Shown here: positions 1 through 8,426 of the stretch, one piece after another | How the letters are laid out: each line of letters starts with the position of its first letter | Position numbering within the stretch: the first letter of the stretch is position 1 | Assembly: GCF_014644535.1 (NCBI RefSeq) | Contig: NZ_BMKW01000002.1 | Span: 576,888-640,887, forward strand | Direction: 5' to 3' | DNA: 64,000 bases | Source: Neoroseomonas lacus | GTDB taxonomy: Bacteria; Pseudomonadota; Alphaproteobacteria; Acetobacterales; Acetobacteraceae | Notes under the pieces: generated by a model | Database searches by the model: none | What the model was told of the DNA's origin: nothing | The model's input: only the letters and a program-made list of their open reading frames with translations | Position numbers and translations under genes: made by a program

Positions 1-1
1 G

Positions 2-691
2 TCATGGCAGCACCTCCTCCAGGCGGATGGTGATGGCGGTGAAGCGGCCGGGCCGGGTGGGATTGGCGCCCTCGTCATCGGAGGCGAGGCGCATCGCCAC
101 CGTGGGTGTGGTCAGCACCAGCAGCTCGTCGAGCGGGGCGGCGGCGCGCAGCGGCGGGGCGATCGGGATGGTCGCGGTGCCGGCGCCGGAGGCGATCACC
201 TGTTCCGTCGCCATGTAGAGCCGCCCGGCGAGGCCGATATGGTCGCCGGCGCCGACCGCGACCGTGTTCGGCCACCAGCCCTGGGTTTGCAGGGAGAGGG
301 CGCCGCGCGCCGCACCGGCGGCGAGCGACGGCGTGCCCGATCCCACCACCATCCCCGTCCCATCGGTGAAGATGGTCGCGTCCGAGAAGGAGTAGGGTCC
401 GCTCGGGACCTCGCCCTGGCTCCGCGGATCGCCGGTGCGGTATTCGCGCCGCCAGTCCCAGATACGGACCGTGTTGGCAGAGCCGGCCAGCGCGGCGAGC
501 AGCCCCTCCAGCTCGCCGGCCTGGATACGGTTCAGCGGATCGAAGCTGGCCTCGGCGATCCAGCGGGCCCCGTCGCGGCGCAGCACCTGGGTGGCGCGGC
601 TGACCGGCGAGACGAAGCGCAGCGTGTTGTGCTGCAGGTAGAAGCTCAGCCGCGACGGTCGCAGCGTTGTCGGCCAGGTATGTTCGGTCAC
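2..691 (-). CDS. Phage tail-region protein, 229 aa
   Basis: This follows the tape measure gene in transcription order, where minor tail proteins are encoded. No domain is recognised with certainty; the sequence is mixed alpha/beta with a Gly/Ala-rich centre and no signal peptide. The GTG start overlaps the stop of an upstream gene remnant (GTGA), and its TGA overlaps the ATG of another gene that runs out of the window at position 5. This tight coupling shows it belongs to the tail operon. A baseplate-hub or tail-tip role is inferred from position only. Confidence 0.7.
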   Translation of the reverse strand: MTEHTWPTTLRPSRLSFYLQHNTLRFVSPVSRATQVLRRDGARWIAEASFDPLNRIQAGELEGLLAALAGSANTVRIWDWRREYRTGDPRSQGEVPSGPYSFSDATIFTDGTGMVVGSGTPSLAAGAARGALSLQTQGWWPNTVAVGAGDHIGLAGRLYMATEQVIASGAGTATIPIAPPLRAAAPLDELLVLTTPTVAMRLASDDEGANPTRPGRFTAITIRLEEVLP

Positions 692-790
692 AGCACCTTC
701 TCTCGCGGAATGGCGATGAGCCGCGCCTCGGCCAGGGGCGCGAAGCCGGCCTGCCGATCAGCGCGTGAGTCCGGGGCCCTTGCACTCAAC
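688..790 (-). pseudogene. 3' remnant of a phage tail gene
   Basis: A short open stretch ends with the residues LIAIPREKVL and a TGA that overlaps the GTG start of the next phage gene. This is the coupling seen between intact genes here, so it is best read as the last 30 or so codons of a tail gene. No start codon or upstream body is present: the frame closes just upstream, where the 3' end of a methyltransferase gene begins. The methyltransferase insertion therefore appears to have removed the rest of the gene. The upstream edge is approximate. Confidence 0.5.
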
Positions 791-807
791 AGCGATGGCG
801 CGATTGG

Positions 808-1698
808 TCATGGACGCGCGGCGACGATCCAGAAGGCGCCTGGAAGCACCACCCCCTCAGGGCCCTCGAGCTGACGATAGGTCTCCGTGATAGCGGCGAG
901 GATCTCGCTTCGCAGTGCAGGCGCGACCTCGTCCAGAACGCGCGTCAACGGCCCAAACTGGATGGAGAAATCGGCGGCATCAGCGGCGCCGCCCGGGCCG
1001 GCCAAGCGCATGGGCTCGTCATGCGCCGTCAGTTCCACCTCGGAAAAACCGGCGCCCTCAAGGATGCGCCGGACCCGCGCTGGGTCGGCAAATGAAAACA
1101 TGCCCGGCTGATCCGGCCCTGGCACCGGCACCGCTCCGGCCGGCAGTAGCGGCAAGGCCGCGCGCACGGCGGCCGTGATGTAGCCATTCTCTGCGGCCGT
1201 GCGGCAACAGACGAAGACGAGGCGCCCCGAAGGACGCAGCGCACGACGCAGGTTCGCGAAAGCGGCGACCGGATCGCCAAAGAACATGACGCCGACCCGG
1301 GAGAAGATCAGGTCAAAGACGGCCGGCTCGAAAGCATGGCTGGAGGCGTCCGCTAGCGTGAGACCCACCTGTGGAAAATCTCCCGCGGCAACGCGCTCTC
1401 TCGCTCTGGCCAGCATCTGTGCCGAGATGTCCACGCCTTCAACTCGACCAGACGCGCTGACACGGTGGGCGAGAGCCAGGGTCGTGTCGCCGCACCCGCA
1501 TCCCACATCGAGCACCTGCTCGCCTGGACCGGGCGCCGCCCGATCAAGAGCGACGCGCGTGAGCGGTGCGAGCAGTTCGTCTAGCCGCGTCTGAAGGCTC
1601 ACCCAGGGCGCCGTAGCCGCGCTGTTCCAATAGCGGGCCTGCCACGTGTGTGGGTTGTCCGTGGGCGGTGAAGCGGGTTGATCAGCCTGGTCGTGCAT
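808..1698 (-). CDS. Class I SAM-dependent methyltransferase (cargo)
   Basis: The protein has about 296 aa and a UbiE-like Rossmann fold. Motif I is VLDVGCGCGDT, followed by an acidic strand end (GVDIS) and a later GRLVFVCC strand, so it should transfer a methyl group from S-adenosylmethionine to a small molecule. The substrate cannot be told. The chosen ATG (residues MHDQADQ) precedes the conserved region; another ATG lies 24 bases upstream. It sits between the tape measure gene and a truncated tail gene, where phages do not normally carry such a gene, and is best seen as acquired cargo. It is the only cargo gene on the phage-coding strand. Confidence 0.85.
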   Translation of the reverse strand: MHDQADQPASPPTDNPHTWQARYWNSAATAPWVSLQTRLDELLAPLTRVALDRAAPGPGEQVLDVGCGCGDTTLALAHRVSASGRVEGVDISAQMLARARERVAAGDFPQVGLTLADASSHAFEPAVFDLIFSRVGVMFFGDPVAAFANLRRALRPSGRLVFVCCRTAAENGYITAAVRAALPLLPAGAVPVPGPDQPGMFSFADPARVRRILEGAGFSEVELTAHDEPMRLAGPGGAADAADFSIQFGPLTRVLDEVAPALRSEILAAITETYRQLEGPEGVVLPGAFWIVAARP

Positions 1699-1810
1699 GG
1701 CCTGACGAGCTCCGATCCGCATCGAATGCCGCGCAGATCGTGCCACGGTGGCGGTGTAGGACTCAACGCCGCGGTCACCACGCCGATGATCCAATGGAAC
1801 AGATTGGCTG

Positions 1811-3985
1811 CTACCCGCGCACCGTGTCGTAGGCCGCCCCACCACGACGGATCGCGTCCAGCGTCATGGCCGAGGCCTGGCGGGCGATCTGCCCGGCCAG
1901 CAGGCGCAGCCGGGCCTCGACGCCGGCATCCGCGCCACGGGCGTCGATGGTGATGCTGGTGTGGATGGTCGGGCCGCCCCCACCGGGCACCACGCCGTTG
2001 GGGAGCACCGTCCCGGCCTGCCGTGGCACGAACCATTCCGGCCCGCGCTCGCCGACGACATAGGGCTGGCCGGCGGTGACCGGTCCGCCCTCGGCGCGGA
2101 ACAGCCCGCCCAGCCAGGAGCCGACATCGGTGAACATGCTGTCGAAGGAGATGCCCGAAAGCCCGGCCGAGACCGCATTGCCGAGCGGCTCGGTGATGAT
2201 CTTGCGGGCGAGGATGCGCGTGATGTCCTGCAGCAGCCCTTCGAGCACGGAGGAGAACTTCTCGCCCTTGACGATCGCGTCCTCGAAGGCGCTGGAGAAG
2301 GTGAGGCCCAGCTCGCGGACGGTGTCGGAGGTGCGTTCCGCACCGCGCTGCACACGCTCCTCCGCCCGTTCCAGCTCCTCCATCGCTGCGACCGCCTCGC
2401 GCTGGATGGTCTCGTCGGGCACCGCCCGGCCGGCCCGCTCCGCGCGCTCCACCAGGCTGGAGAGATTGGCGAGGCGGCGCTGGTAGCGCTCATAGGCGGT
2501 CTCGTTCTGCTGGATCAGCCGCTCGCGCTCCCGCAGCAGCTCGTTGAGCTCCCGCTCGGCCTCGCGCGCCTCCCGCGCGCCCTCATTGCTGGCGCGGCGA
2601 ACGGCGGCGACGCGGGGTTCGAGGCGACGCAGTGCCTCGTCGCGCTCCTGCAGCGCCAGGGTCTCGAGGCGGGTGCGCTCGGCCGCAGTGACGCCACCGG
2701 CGGCCTCGGCCTCGCGCAGGCGGCGGACCCGCTCCTCGTATTCCCGGTTGATCCGGAAGCGGTCGTCGAGGTCGCGGGTGAGCTCCTGGACGTCCTGGGT
2801 CGCGCGGCGGCGGCGGGCCTCGGCGGCCTGGGCGGCGGCGCTCTCCTGCTCGCTGCGCAGGCGCTCGCCGGCGGCCTGCTCGCCGCGGGTGATCTCGGTC
2901 TGGAGGTCCGTGTACTGCCGGCGCAACTCCTCCAGCCGGGCGGTACGATCGACCCCGGCCTGCTGCTCGGCGGCGCCGACCAGGCCGGGACGGATGCTGC
3001 CGCGGCGGACCGGGGCGGTGAGGCTGGCGCGGCCGTCCTGCTGGCTCTCCAGCCGAGCGATCTGCGTCGCCAGCGCCTCGGCCTGGCGCCGCATTGCGGC
3101 GAAGCGTTCCTCCTCGCTGAGCATGCCGGCACCCTGGCGGACGCCGTCCACCGCGCGGGCGGCGGCCGAGAGCGCCCGGGCCAGCGCGGTGGACAGGCCG
3201 ATGGCGCGATCGAGCTGGCCGAGGAAGTTCTCGGTCGCCGCCGTCAGCTGCCCGAAGGCGCGGCCGAGCGAGAGGGGCGCGCGGTCGAGCTCGGCGCCGA
3301 GGCGTTCGGTGGCGCGCAGCAGGGCCGGGAAGACCCGCTCGGCGGTGAGCTTGCCCTCGGAGCCGAGCTTGCGCAGTTCACCGATGGAGACGCCAAGTTC
3401 CTTGGCCAGCCCCTCGGCCAACAGCGGCATGGCCTCGAGGATGGAGCGGAGCTCGTCGCCCTGCAGCACGCCGGAGGCCAGCGCCTGGGCGAGTTGCAGC
3501 GTCGCCGAGGAGATCTCCTGCGTGGAGGCGCCGGAGACGATGGCGACCCGCTGCAGGCCGCCGACCAGGCGGACCACCTGATCGGAGGTGGCGCCGATCT
3601 CCCGTGCTGCGATCGAGAAGCGCTGGAAGGCGTCGACACTTTCGGAGACGGCAACGCCCGTGACCAGCGCGTTGCGGTACAGCGCCTCGTAGACCGAACT
3701 TGCCCGCTCGACAGAGCCGGTGGCGTTCTGCAGGCGGGAGAGGCTCTGCGTCAGCGCGTCGCCGGCCTGGACCAGCGCGCGCACCGCGACCGCCACGCCG
3801 GCGAGATGGATGCCGCGGACCGCGACGTCGAGCAGGTCGAGCGAGCGCGAGGCGCGCTCGGCGCCGCCCATGATCTGGTCGAGGGAGCGCTGGCCGGTCT
3901 CGCCGACCTCGCGTAGCCCGGCCTTGACCCGGGCAGCGTCGTCCAGCGAGAGGCGGACCGAGACGCGGCGCGTGCTATCCGCCAT
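1811..3985 (-). CDS. Phage tail tape measure protein
   Basis: The 724-aa protein begins with the tape-measure N-terminal domain, including the typical run over residues 60-230 (SRLQNATGS, then GDELRSILEAMP and KLTAERVFPALL). A long Arg/Glu/Ala-rich coiled-coil centre follows (about 290-560), then a Gly-rich C-terminal region with RAEGGPVTAGQPYVVGERGPE, a pattern common at the ends of these proteins. It sets tail length and is threaded through the tail tube. The ATG overlaps the stop of the G-T frameshift product, as in lambda-type tail operons. The next tail gene downstream is broken. Confidence 0.93.
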   Translation of the reverse strand: MADSTRRVSVRLSLDDAARVKAGLREVGETGQRSLDQIMGGAERASRSLDLLDVAVRGIHLAGVAVAVRALVQAGDALTQSLSRLQNATGSVERASSVYEALYRNALVTGVAVSESVDAFQRFSIAAREIGATSDQVVRLVGGLQRVAIVSGASTQEISSATLQLAQALASGVLQGDELRSILEAMPLLAEGLAKELGVSIGELRKLGSEGKLTAERVFPALLRATERLGAELDRAPLSLGRAFGQLTAATENFLGQLDRAIGLSTALARALSAAARAVDGVRQGAGMLSEEERFAAMRRQAEALATQIARLESQQDGRASLTAPVRRGSIRPGLVGAAEQQAGVDRTARLEELRRQYTDLQTEITRGEQAAGERLRSEQESAAAQAAEARRRRATQDVQELTRDLDDRFRINREYEERVRRLREAEAAGGVTAAERTRLETLALQERDEALRRLEPRVAAVRRASNEGAREAREAERELNELLRERERLIQQNETAYERYQRRLANLSSLVERAERAGRAVPDETIQREAVAAMEELERAEERVQRGAERTSDTVRELGLTFSSAFEDAIVKGEKFSSVLEGLLQDITRILARKIITEPLGNAVSAGLSGISFDSMFTDVGSWLGGLFRAEGGPVTAGQPYVVGERGPEWFVPRQAGTVLPNGVVPGGGGPTIHTSITIDARGADAGVEARLRLLAGQIARQASAMTLDAIRRGGAAYDTVRG

Positions 3986-4307
3986 GCGGCTTTCCCTCCC
4001 CGTCCCGGCGGGCGGTGCTGCCCTCGGCCATGCCGATGCGGACGGCAAGCAGCAGTTCGGCGGCGGTCCAGCCGGTGGCGCCCAACTCGCGTGCTGCGGC
4101 GAGTGCGCCGGCGGTGTCGAGGGTCAGGCCAGCCATGGTCGCCTCGGCGCAAGCGGTGCCGGCGGACCAGCAGGCGTGGCCCTGGATGCTGGTGGGGGCG
4201 TGCGCGGCGTAGGGGCAGGCGTCGGCGCAGTCGCGCTCCAGGGCGGCGCAGCCGCGGCAGTAGTCGGGCCCGCGGCCGAAGTGCCAGGCGGCGCGGGCCC
4301 TCAGCCG
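3975..4307 (-). CDS. Tail assembly chaperone gpT-like extension, made by -1 frameshift
   Basis: This 110-codon open frame runs from inside the end of the G-like gene to a TAG overlapping the tape-measure start. It has no usable start at its 5' end. It lies in the -1 frame relative to the G gene and continues directly from the slippery heptamer, giving a fused G-T protein of about 234 aa. The first half is Cys-rich (YCRGC, DCADAC, ACWSAGTAC); the second half contains TAAELLLAVRIGMAEG. In lambda, gpG and gpGT chaperone tape measure and tube subunits during tail assembly. An internal ATG could give a 53-aa product instead. Confidence 0.7.
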   Translation of the reverse strand, partial: RLRARAAWHFGRGPDYCRGCAALERDCADACPYAAHAPTSIQGHACWSAGTACAEATMAGLTLDTAGALAAARELGATGWTAAELLLAVRIGMAEGSTARRDGEGKPHGG

Positions 4308-4678
4308 TTTCCCTCGGTGGCCACTGCGGCGGCCGGCGCCGTGGCGCGGTCCCAGAACGACGCGGCGATGTCGTCGAGGTCCATCAGGCGCTCCACCGCC
4401 TCGGGCGAGAGCGGCAGCGGCTTGCCGGCGGCGTCGCCAACGCCGTCCCAGGCGGTGACGGCGTGCCGGGCCAGCGCCTTGACCAGGAAGGCGAAGGACA
4501 GGCCGCGCGACATGTCGGGGTCGAGGTCCGGATCGGCGATGCGGATCGCGGCGAGGCGGCGCGCGGCAGCGGCCTGCGCCGCAGCCATGACGGCCGTCGT
4601 CACCGGGCGGATCTCCACACGCACGTCGCGTGGCAGGTCGAGCCAGTACGGCTCGGCCGGGAGGTCAAGGGTGAGCAT
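4301..4678 (-). CDS. Phage tail assembly chaperone (gpG-like)
   Basis: The protein has 125 aa and lies between the tail tube and tape measure genes, the standard position of gpG in siphoviruses. The ATG is preceded by GGAG at good spacing; the residues after it are MLTLDLPAEPYWLDLP. The C-terminal Ala-rich part ends at a TGA just after a frameshift heptamer, allowing a minority G-T fusion. Sequence upstream of the start is interrupted by an oxidoreductase insertion, so its original promoter and coupling to the tail tube gene are lost. Confidence 0.8.
   Translation of the reverse strand: MLTLDLPAEPYWLDLPRDVRVEIRPVTTAVMAAAQAAAARRLAAIRIADPDLDPDMSRGLSFAFLVKALARHAVTAWDGVGDAAGKPLPLSPEAVERLMDLDDIAASFWDRATAPAAAVATEGNG
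4307..4313 (-). promoter_or_regulatory. Programmed -1 ribosomal frameshift site GGGAAAC
   Basis: Read on the coding strand, the heptamer GGGAAAC spans codons GGA AAC of the G-like gene, two codons before its TGA. It fits X XXY YYZ and differs by one base from the lambda G/T site GGGAAAG. Slippage yields GGG AAA and continues into the open gpT-like frame. Confidence 0.7.
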
Positions 4679-5171
4679 GGGCTTCTCCAGCCTTGAGGTC
4701 GTCAGGAACTGCGGCCACACCGTCCGCGAGATGGCTGCGCGGCTGTGTTGCCGACGAGTGATTCACCGGCGAGAGAACGCCGCGTCAGCCGAACACCCCT
4801 CTGTCCGAGGGCAGCATGCCGTCACCAACGTCCGTCGCACGGCTGGCCTCGACCTGTTGCGGACATGCCAGTGGGGCACGGACCACCGCCGGGGCCATCA
4901 TTCGTCATTGCGCGCGAAGTCTGCGGACCCACACTGCCAGATCAGTCGCGGGCGCGGCCTGGACGAAAGCGGGGCCCGGCTCGCGCTGGGGCGGCGCGCC
5001 GGCTCCCCTTCGCAGACTTTGCGGAACATCAAGGGCGGGCTGGGGGCAGGCGAGTTAGAATTTCACACTAGCCCGACCGTCCGACATGGCGGTGAGACGA
5101 CGGCCGGCAAAGCCGTCGCGGAACGTTGTCCTGCCTGTGCGCTGGATTGCGAGGTTGCAAGGACTACGCCC
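4679..5171. other. Non-coding junction between phage tail gene and cargo
   Basis: About 490 bases without a convincing gene. The left 40 bases still look phage-derived: a minus-strand frame ending VPDDLKAGEAHAHP with its stop inside the G-like gene may be the tail of a broken gene. The rest is probably the imported upstream region of the oxidoreductase gene. No clear promoter was found. Confidence 0.4.
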
Positions 5172-6218
5172 ATGATGGAGCCGCGCAACCGGGTTGTTCG
5201 AGTCAGGCGCTTTGGCGGTCCCGAAGAGCTGGAGGTGGTCGACGCCCCTCTGCCGACGGCCGGCCGGGGCGAAGTGCGGGTCCGCGTGCTCGCCTCAAGC
5301 CTGAATTACACCGACGTGCTGATCCGGCGCCACCTCTACCCGCAAACCGCGCGCCGCCGGCCTCCGTTCGTGCTGGGTTACGATGTCATCGGGGAAATCG
5401 ATCAGCTCGGCGACGGCGTGACGGACTTTCAGCTCGGCGACCGCGTGGCCGACATGACGGTCCTCGGATCGAACGCCGCCTACTGTACGCTCCAGGCCGA
5501 CCGTCTGGCCCGCGTGCCGGCGGGTCTCGACGCGGCGGAGGCGGCCACGCTGATCCTGAGCTGGACGACCGCATACCAGCTCTTGCACCGCGCCGCCCGG
5601 GTGCAGCGAGGCCAGCGCGTGTTCGTGCACGGAGCCGCCGGCGCCGTCGGCCAAGCGCTGCTCGCGCTCGGCAGGCTGGCCGGCCTCGAGCTGTGGGGCG
5701 CCGCGCGCGGCGAGCACGCGGCGCTGATCCGCGAGTTGGGTGCCTCGCCGATCGACTACCAACGCGAAGACTTCACGCGCGTCCTGCCGGACGGGTTCGA
5801 CGTCGTCGTCGACGGCATCGGCGAGGACGGCTACCGCCGCTCGTTCGCGGCGCTCAGGCGCGGCGGCCTGCTTTGTGCCATTGGCTATTCGGCGGGCGTG
5901 CAGGCGCAGCGCAGCATGCTCAGCATCTTGATGTGGATTGCGCGCCTGTACCTATGGAGGTGGTTGCCTGGCAGCAAGCGTGCCAGCTTCTACTCGATCA
6001 ACGTGATGCGGGCGCGCCATCCCGCCTGGTTCCGGGAGGACCTAGAGCGGCTTTTCGAGCTGTTAGATACTGGCGCCATCCGGCCACGCGTCGCTGAGCG
6101 GATCTCTTTCGACGAGGTCGCCGAGGCGCACCGCCGTCTCGAAGCGGGCGGTCTCGCGGGCAAGCTCGTCCTGTGCCCAGACCTCCCGCTGCGGCGCGAC
6201 GGGACGGCCTTGCACTAA
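5172..6218 (+). CDS. MDR-superfamily (quinone reductase-like) NAD(P)H oxidoreductase (cargo)
   Basis: The 348-aa protein is a medium-chain dehydrogenase/reductase. The N-terminal GroES-like domain contains SSLNYTDVLIRRHLYP and FVLGYDVIGEI; the nucleotide-binding domain contains VFVHGAAGAVGQALLALGRLAG, the AxxGxxG pattern of NADPH-binding quinone reductases. It lacks the structural zinc Cys cluster, so it is probably a zinc-free enone or quinone reductase. AAGGA precedes the first of two adjacent ATGs. It lies opposite to the tail operon, between tail tube and G-like genes, so it is cargo. Substrate and regulation are unknown. Confidence 0.88.
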   Translation: MMEPRNRVVRVRRFGGPEELEVVDAPLPTAGRGEVRVRVLASSLNYTDVLIRRHLYPQTARRRPPFVLGYDVIGEIDQLGDGVTDFQLGDRVADMTVLGSNAAYCTLQADRLARVPAGLDAAEAATLILSWTTAYQLLHRAARVQRGQRVFVHGAAGAVGQALLALGRLAGLELWGAARGEHAALIRELGASPIDYQREDFTRVLPDGFDVVVDGIGEDGYRRSFAALRRGGLLCAIGYSAGVQAQRSMLSILMWIARLYLWRWLPGSKRASFYSINVMRARHPAWFREDLERLFELLDTGAIRPRVAERISFDEVAEAHRRLEAGGLAGKLVLCPDLPLRRDGTALH

Positions 6219-6267
6219 GGTCTGAAATCTGCCCGAAGCCGTCTTCACGCAGCGCCATGGACGTCAC
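6219..6267 (-). pseudogene. 5' remnant of a phage gene downstream of tail tube
   Basis: A GTG overlaps the TGA of the tail tube gene (GTGA) and opens a frame reading MALREDGFGQI after a few codons, but the phage frame stops making sense where the oxidoreductase gene ends. This looks like the first 12-16 codons of a phage gene cut off by the cargo insertion. Confidence 0.4.
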
Positions 6268-7220
6268 GCATACTCCGTCCCCGCCTGCTGGTTCTTCAGC
6301 ACGGCGGTCATCATGCGCGTTGCCGTCGCGTTGAAGGCCGCCCGGAACTCGAAGCTTGCCTCGACCCCGCCCGGCCCTCCGACCGGGGTCTTGGCCAGCG
6401 CCAAGTAGACCTCGTGCAGCGTGAAGGTCAGGCTGCGGTTGGCATCGATTGTGTAGCTGAAGGCGAACTCCGCCGGTGCGTTGTTCTGCGCCTGGGTCAG
6501 CAGCGAGGTGTCCGCGAAGCGCGCGGTGATCTGGCCGGTGGCGCGGGCGATGCCGGGATCCACGCCCTCCACCTTCCGGTCGGCGCGGATGGTGCGAACC
6601 ATCTCCATCCCATTCGCGTAGGTCAGCCGCGCCCCGGTCACCTGGGCGAGCGCGGAACCGTTCCGGCTGATCGCCCCCTGCGCTTTGTTGAACGCGGTGT
6701 AGGCAGCGCTGGTCGGCGTGCCGCCCGAGCTTGACGCACCGCGCGTCGAGCCCTGCCCCATCAGCCCGAAGGTGGCGGTAGCGGGGCCGGTCGGCGAGAA
6801 ATCGATCTCCAGCGTGTCCGCGCGCACACCAGTGCACAGGTCGTAGTTCGGCACGTCGGGGTAGCCGATCTCGATGCTGTTCGAGGGCAGCGCCGCGGCG
6901 CCCGAGCCGAAGCTGTGGATGAAGTTCGGGCTGGTGCCGGTGGTGGTCGGCGGGCCGAGCAGCAGGCGTAGCCAGTGGCCGATGTTGACCAGGTCGACCG
7001 GCACCACCGCCTGGCCCTGCACGGTGACGGTGTCGAGGAAGGGCGCGGCGGGATCGCGGCTGCTGCCGACGCCGATGACGTCGGCATCGAGCAGCGGTTG
7101 CTCGGCGCCGAGATCGCAGGAGAGGAACGGCATGCGCAGCCAGTCGCCCGCGGGCGCGGTGCCGTAGGTCGCCTCGGGGGTCATGAGCAGACGGCAATTG
7201 GCGCCGATGGCACGGGGCAT
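6264..7220 (-). CDS. Phage tail tube (major tail) protein
   Basis: A 318-aa protein beginning MPRAIGANCRLLM with the beta-rich, Ser/Thr/Gly-rich composition of siphovirus tube proteins. The segment EVYLALAKTPVGG near the C-terminus and its position between the gpU-like gene and the chaperone gene support the call. It would polymerise into the tail tube around the tape measure. No frameshift or stop is seen. The downstream gene that was coupled to it is interrupted. Confidence 0.8.
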   Translation of the reverse strand: MPRAIGANCRLLMTPEATYGTAPAGDWLRMPFLSCDLGAEQPLLDADVIGVGSSRDPAAPFLDTVTVQGQAVVPVDLVNIGHWLRLLLGPPTTTGTSPNFIHSFGSGAAALPSNSIEIGYPDVPNYDLCTGVRADTLEIDFSPTGPATATFGLMGQGSTRGASSSGGTPTSAAYTAFNKAQGAISRNGSALAQVTGARLTYANGMEMVRTIRADRKVEGVDPGIARATGQITARFADTSLLTQAQNNAPAEFAFSYTIDANRSLTFTLHEVYLALAKTPVGGPGGVEASFEFRAAFNATATRMMTAVLKNQQAGTEYA

Positions 7221-7254
7221 CGGAGATCTCCGGGATCAGCGGGAGGGGGAAGCG

Positions 7255-7695
7255 TCAGGCCAGCGGCGAGCCGGCGACGGTGAAGAACAGCGTGACGGGG
7301 AAGGAAGCCGCGCGGGCCGCGGCAGCGCCCTCGAACTCGACATCCTCGAAGTCGGGCGCACCGGGCTGCGCCCATTCCACCGCACCACCGAGGGTGCGGT
7401 CGGCGGTGATGGCGGCGGCGATGTCTACCAGCAGGGCGTCGAGCAGGATGGCGCGCGCCGCCGGCGTCGCGCCACCAACAGTGACCTCGACCTCGGCGCG
7501 ATGCTCGATGGCCCAGGTGAGCGGCGACAGGATTGCCGTCTCCTCGACCGTCTCGCCGTCGCGGATGACGACCAGCCCGCCCGGCGGCAGCCGCTGCGGT
7601 ATGGTCTCGCCGCGCAGCACCAGCGGCGCCGGACTCCTGTCGGCCAAGGATGTGGCCAACCGGCCGTGCAGCGCGGCGATTGCGGCCTCGCGCAT
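7255..7695 (-). CDS. Phage minor tail protein (gpU-like terminator position)
   Basis: The 146-aa product begins MREAAIAALHGRLA. The helical start, a beta-rich middle with repeated Val/Glu strands (AEVEVTVGG) and the closing FPVTLFFTVAGSP match the layout of phage tail terminator proteins, which cap the tail and join it to the head. It starts two bases after the DUF6441 gene and precedes the tail tube gene, as expected. The family assignment rests on length and position more than on motifs. Confidence 0.65.
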   Translation of the reverse strand: MREAAIAALHGRLATSLADRSPAPLVLRGETIPQRLPPGGLVVIRDGETVEETAILSPLTWAIEHRAEVEVTVGGATPAARAILLDALLVDIAAAITADRTLGGAVEWAQPGAPDFEDVEFEGAAAARAASFPVTLFFTVAGSPLA

Positions 7696-7697
7696 GC

Positions 7698-8426
7698 TCA
7701 CGGCGCCGCCCTCCCGCTCTCGCGCTCCCAGGCCGCCACGAAGCGCCCGGGCAGACGACGCAGGCCGCGTTCCGCCGCACCCTTCACGTCCAGCCGCTTG
7801 GCGAGCTTTACCTGCGGCAGCAGCAGGAACATCGGCACCATGCCGCGCTGGAGCATGCCGCGCGCCCAGGCCTCGCGGCCCTTGCGGTTGCCGGTGCCGA
7901 TCTCGGCCAAGCCCCCGGCGAGCAGACGGGTGCGGCGTCGCCTGCCGGTTTGCTCGCCCTGGCGCAGCGGCAGGCACCACACGAAGCCCCGGCCCGACTG
8001 GAACGGCCGAAGGAAGGCCTGCCCCGACGCCACCATCTGCGCCGGGGTCACCCGCACGCCTTTCTCCCCACGCCCTCGGCGTCCCCTGGCCGCGTTGAAG
8101 CCGGTCGGGATGGCGAGGAACTTCCGCCCGCCCTTGGCGCGGATCAGCGCCCCGCGCTCGAAGGCGTCGATCACGTTCGGCACCTTGGTCCAGACCAGCC
8201 CGGCGGGCCGCAGCGACTGCCCCGAGCGGGGGAACACCTGCGAGCGCCAGGCATTGGCGATCCCGCGCGCGTTGCCGCCGAAGCTGCTGGTGACCTGCCG
8301 CCGCAACTCGGCCTTCACCTGCTCCGTCTCGGCGCGGATCGCCGCCATCGCGGCGCGCTCGCCGGCCCGGACCTCGGCCGCGAGCACCTGCCGCAGGTCG
8401 CCGACGATACGGGCGGCGAGCCTCAC
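7698..8426 (-). CDS. DUF6441 family phage protein
   Basis: A 242-aa basic protein with a GTG start overlapping the stop of the holin-like gene (GTGA). Features typical of the family are the N-terminal ARIVGDLRQVLAAEVRAGE, the central PNVIDAFERGALIRAKGG and the C-terminal VPMFLLLPQVKLAKRLD. It occupies the place of gpZ-type minor tail or head-completion proteins. The exact function is not established. Arg-rich stretches (RRGRGE, RRRRTR) suggest contact with DNA or other virion proteins. Confidence 0.75.
   Translation of the reverse strand: MRLAARIVGDLRQVLAAEVRAGERAAMAAIRAETEQVKAELRRQVTSSFGGNARGIANAWRSQVFPRSGQSLRPAGLVWTKVPNVIDAFERGALIRAKGGRKFLAIPTGFNAARGRRGRGEKGVRVTPAQMVASGQAFLRPFQSGRGFVWCLPLRQGEQTGRRRRTRLLAGGLAEIGTGNRKGREAWARGMLQRGMVPMFLLLPQVKLAKRLDVKGAAERGLRRLPGRFVAAWERESGRAAP

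Noticed and set aside
1961..3916. Plus-strand frame of 651 codons opposite the tape measure gene
   Set aside because: Composition is a reverse-complement shadow of the coiled-coil gene; no ribosome site or motif.
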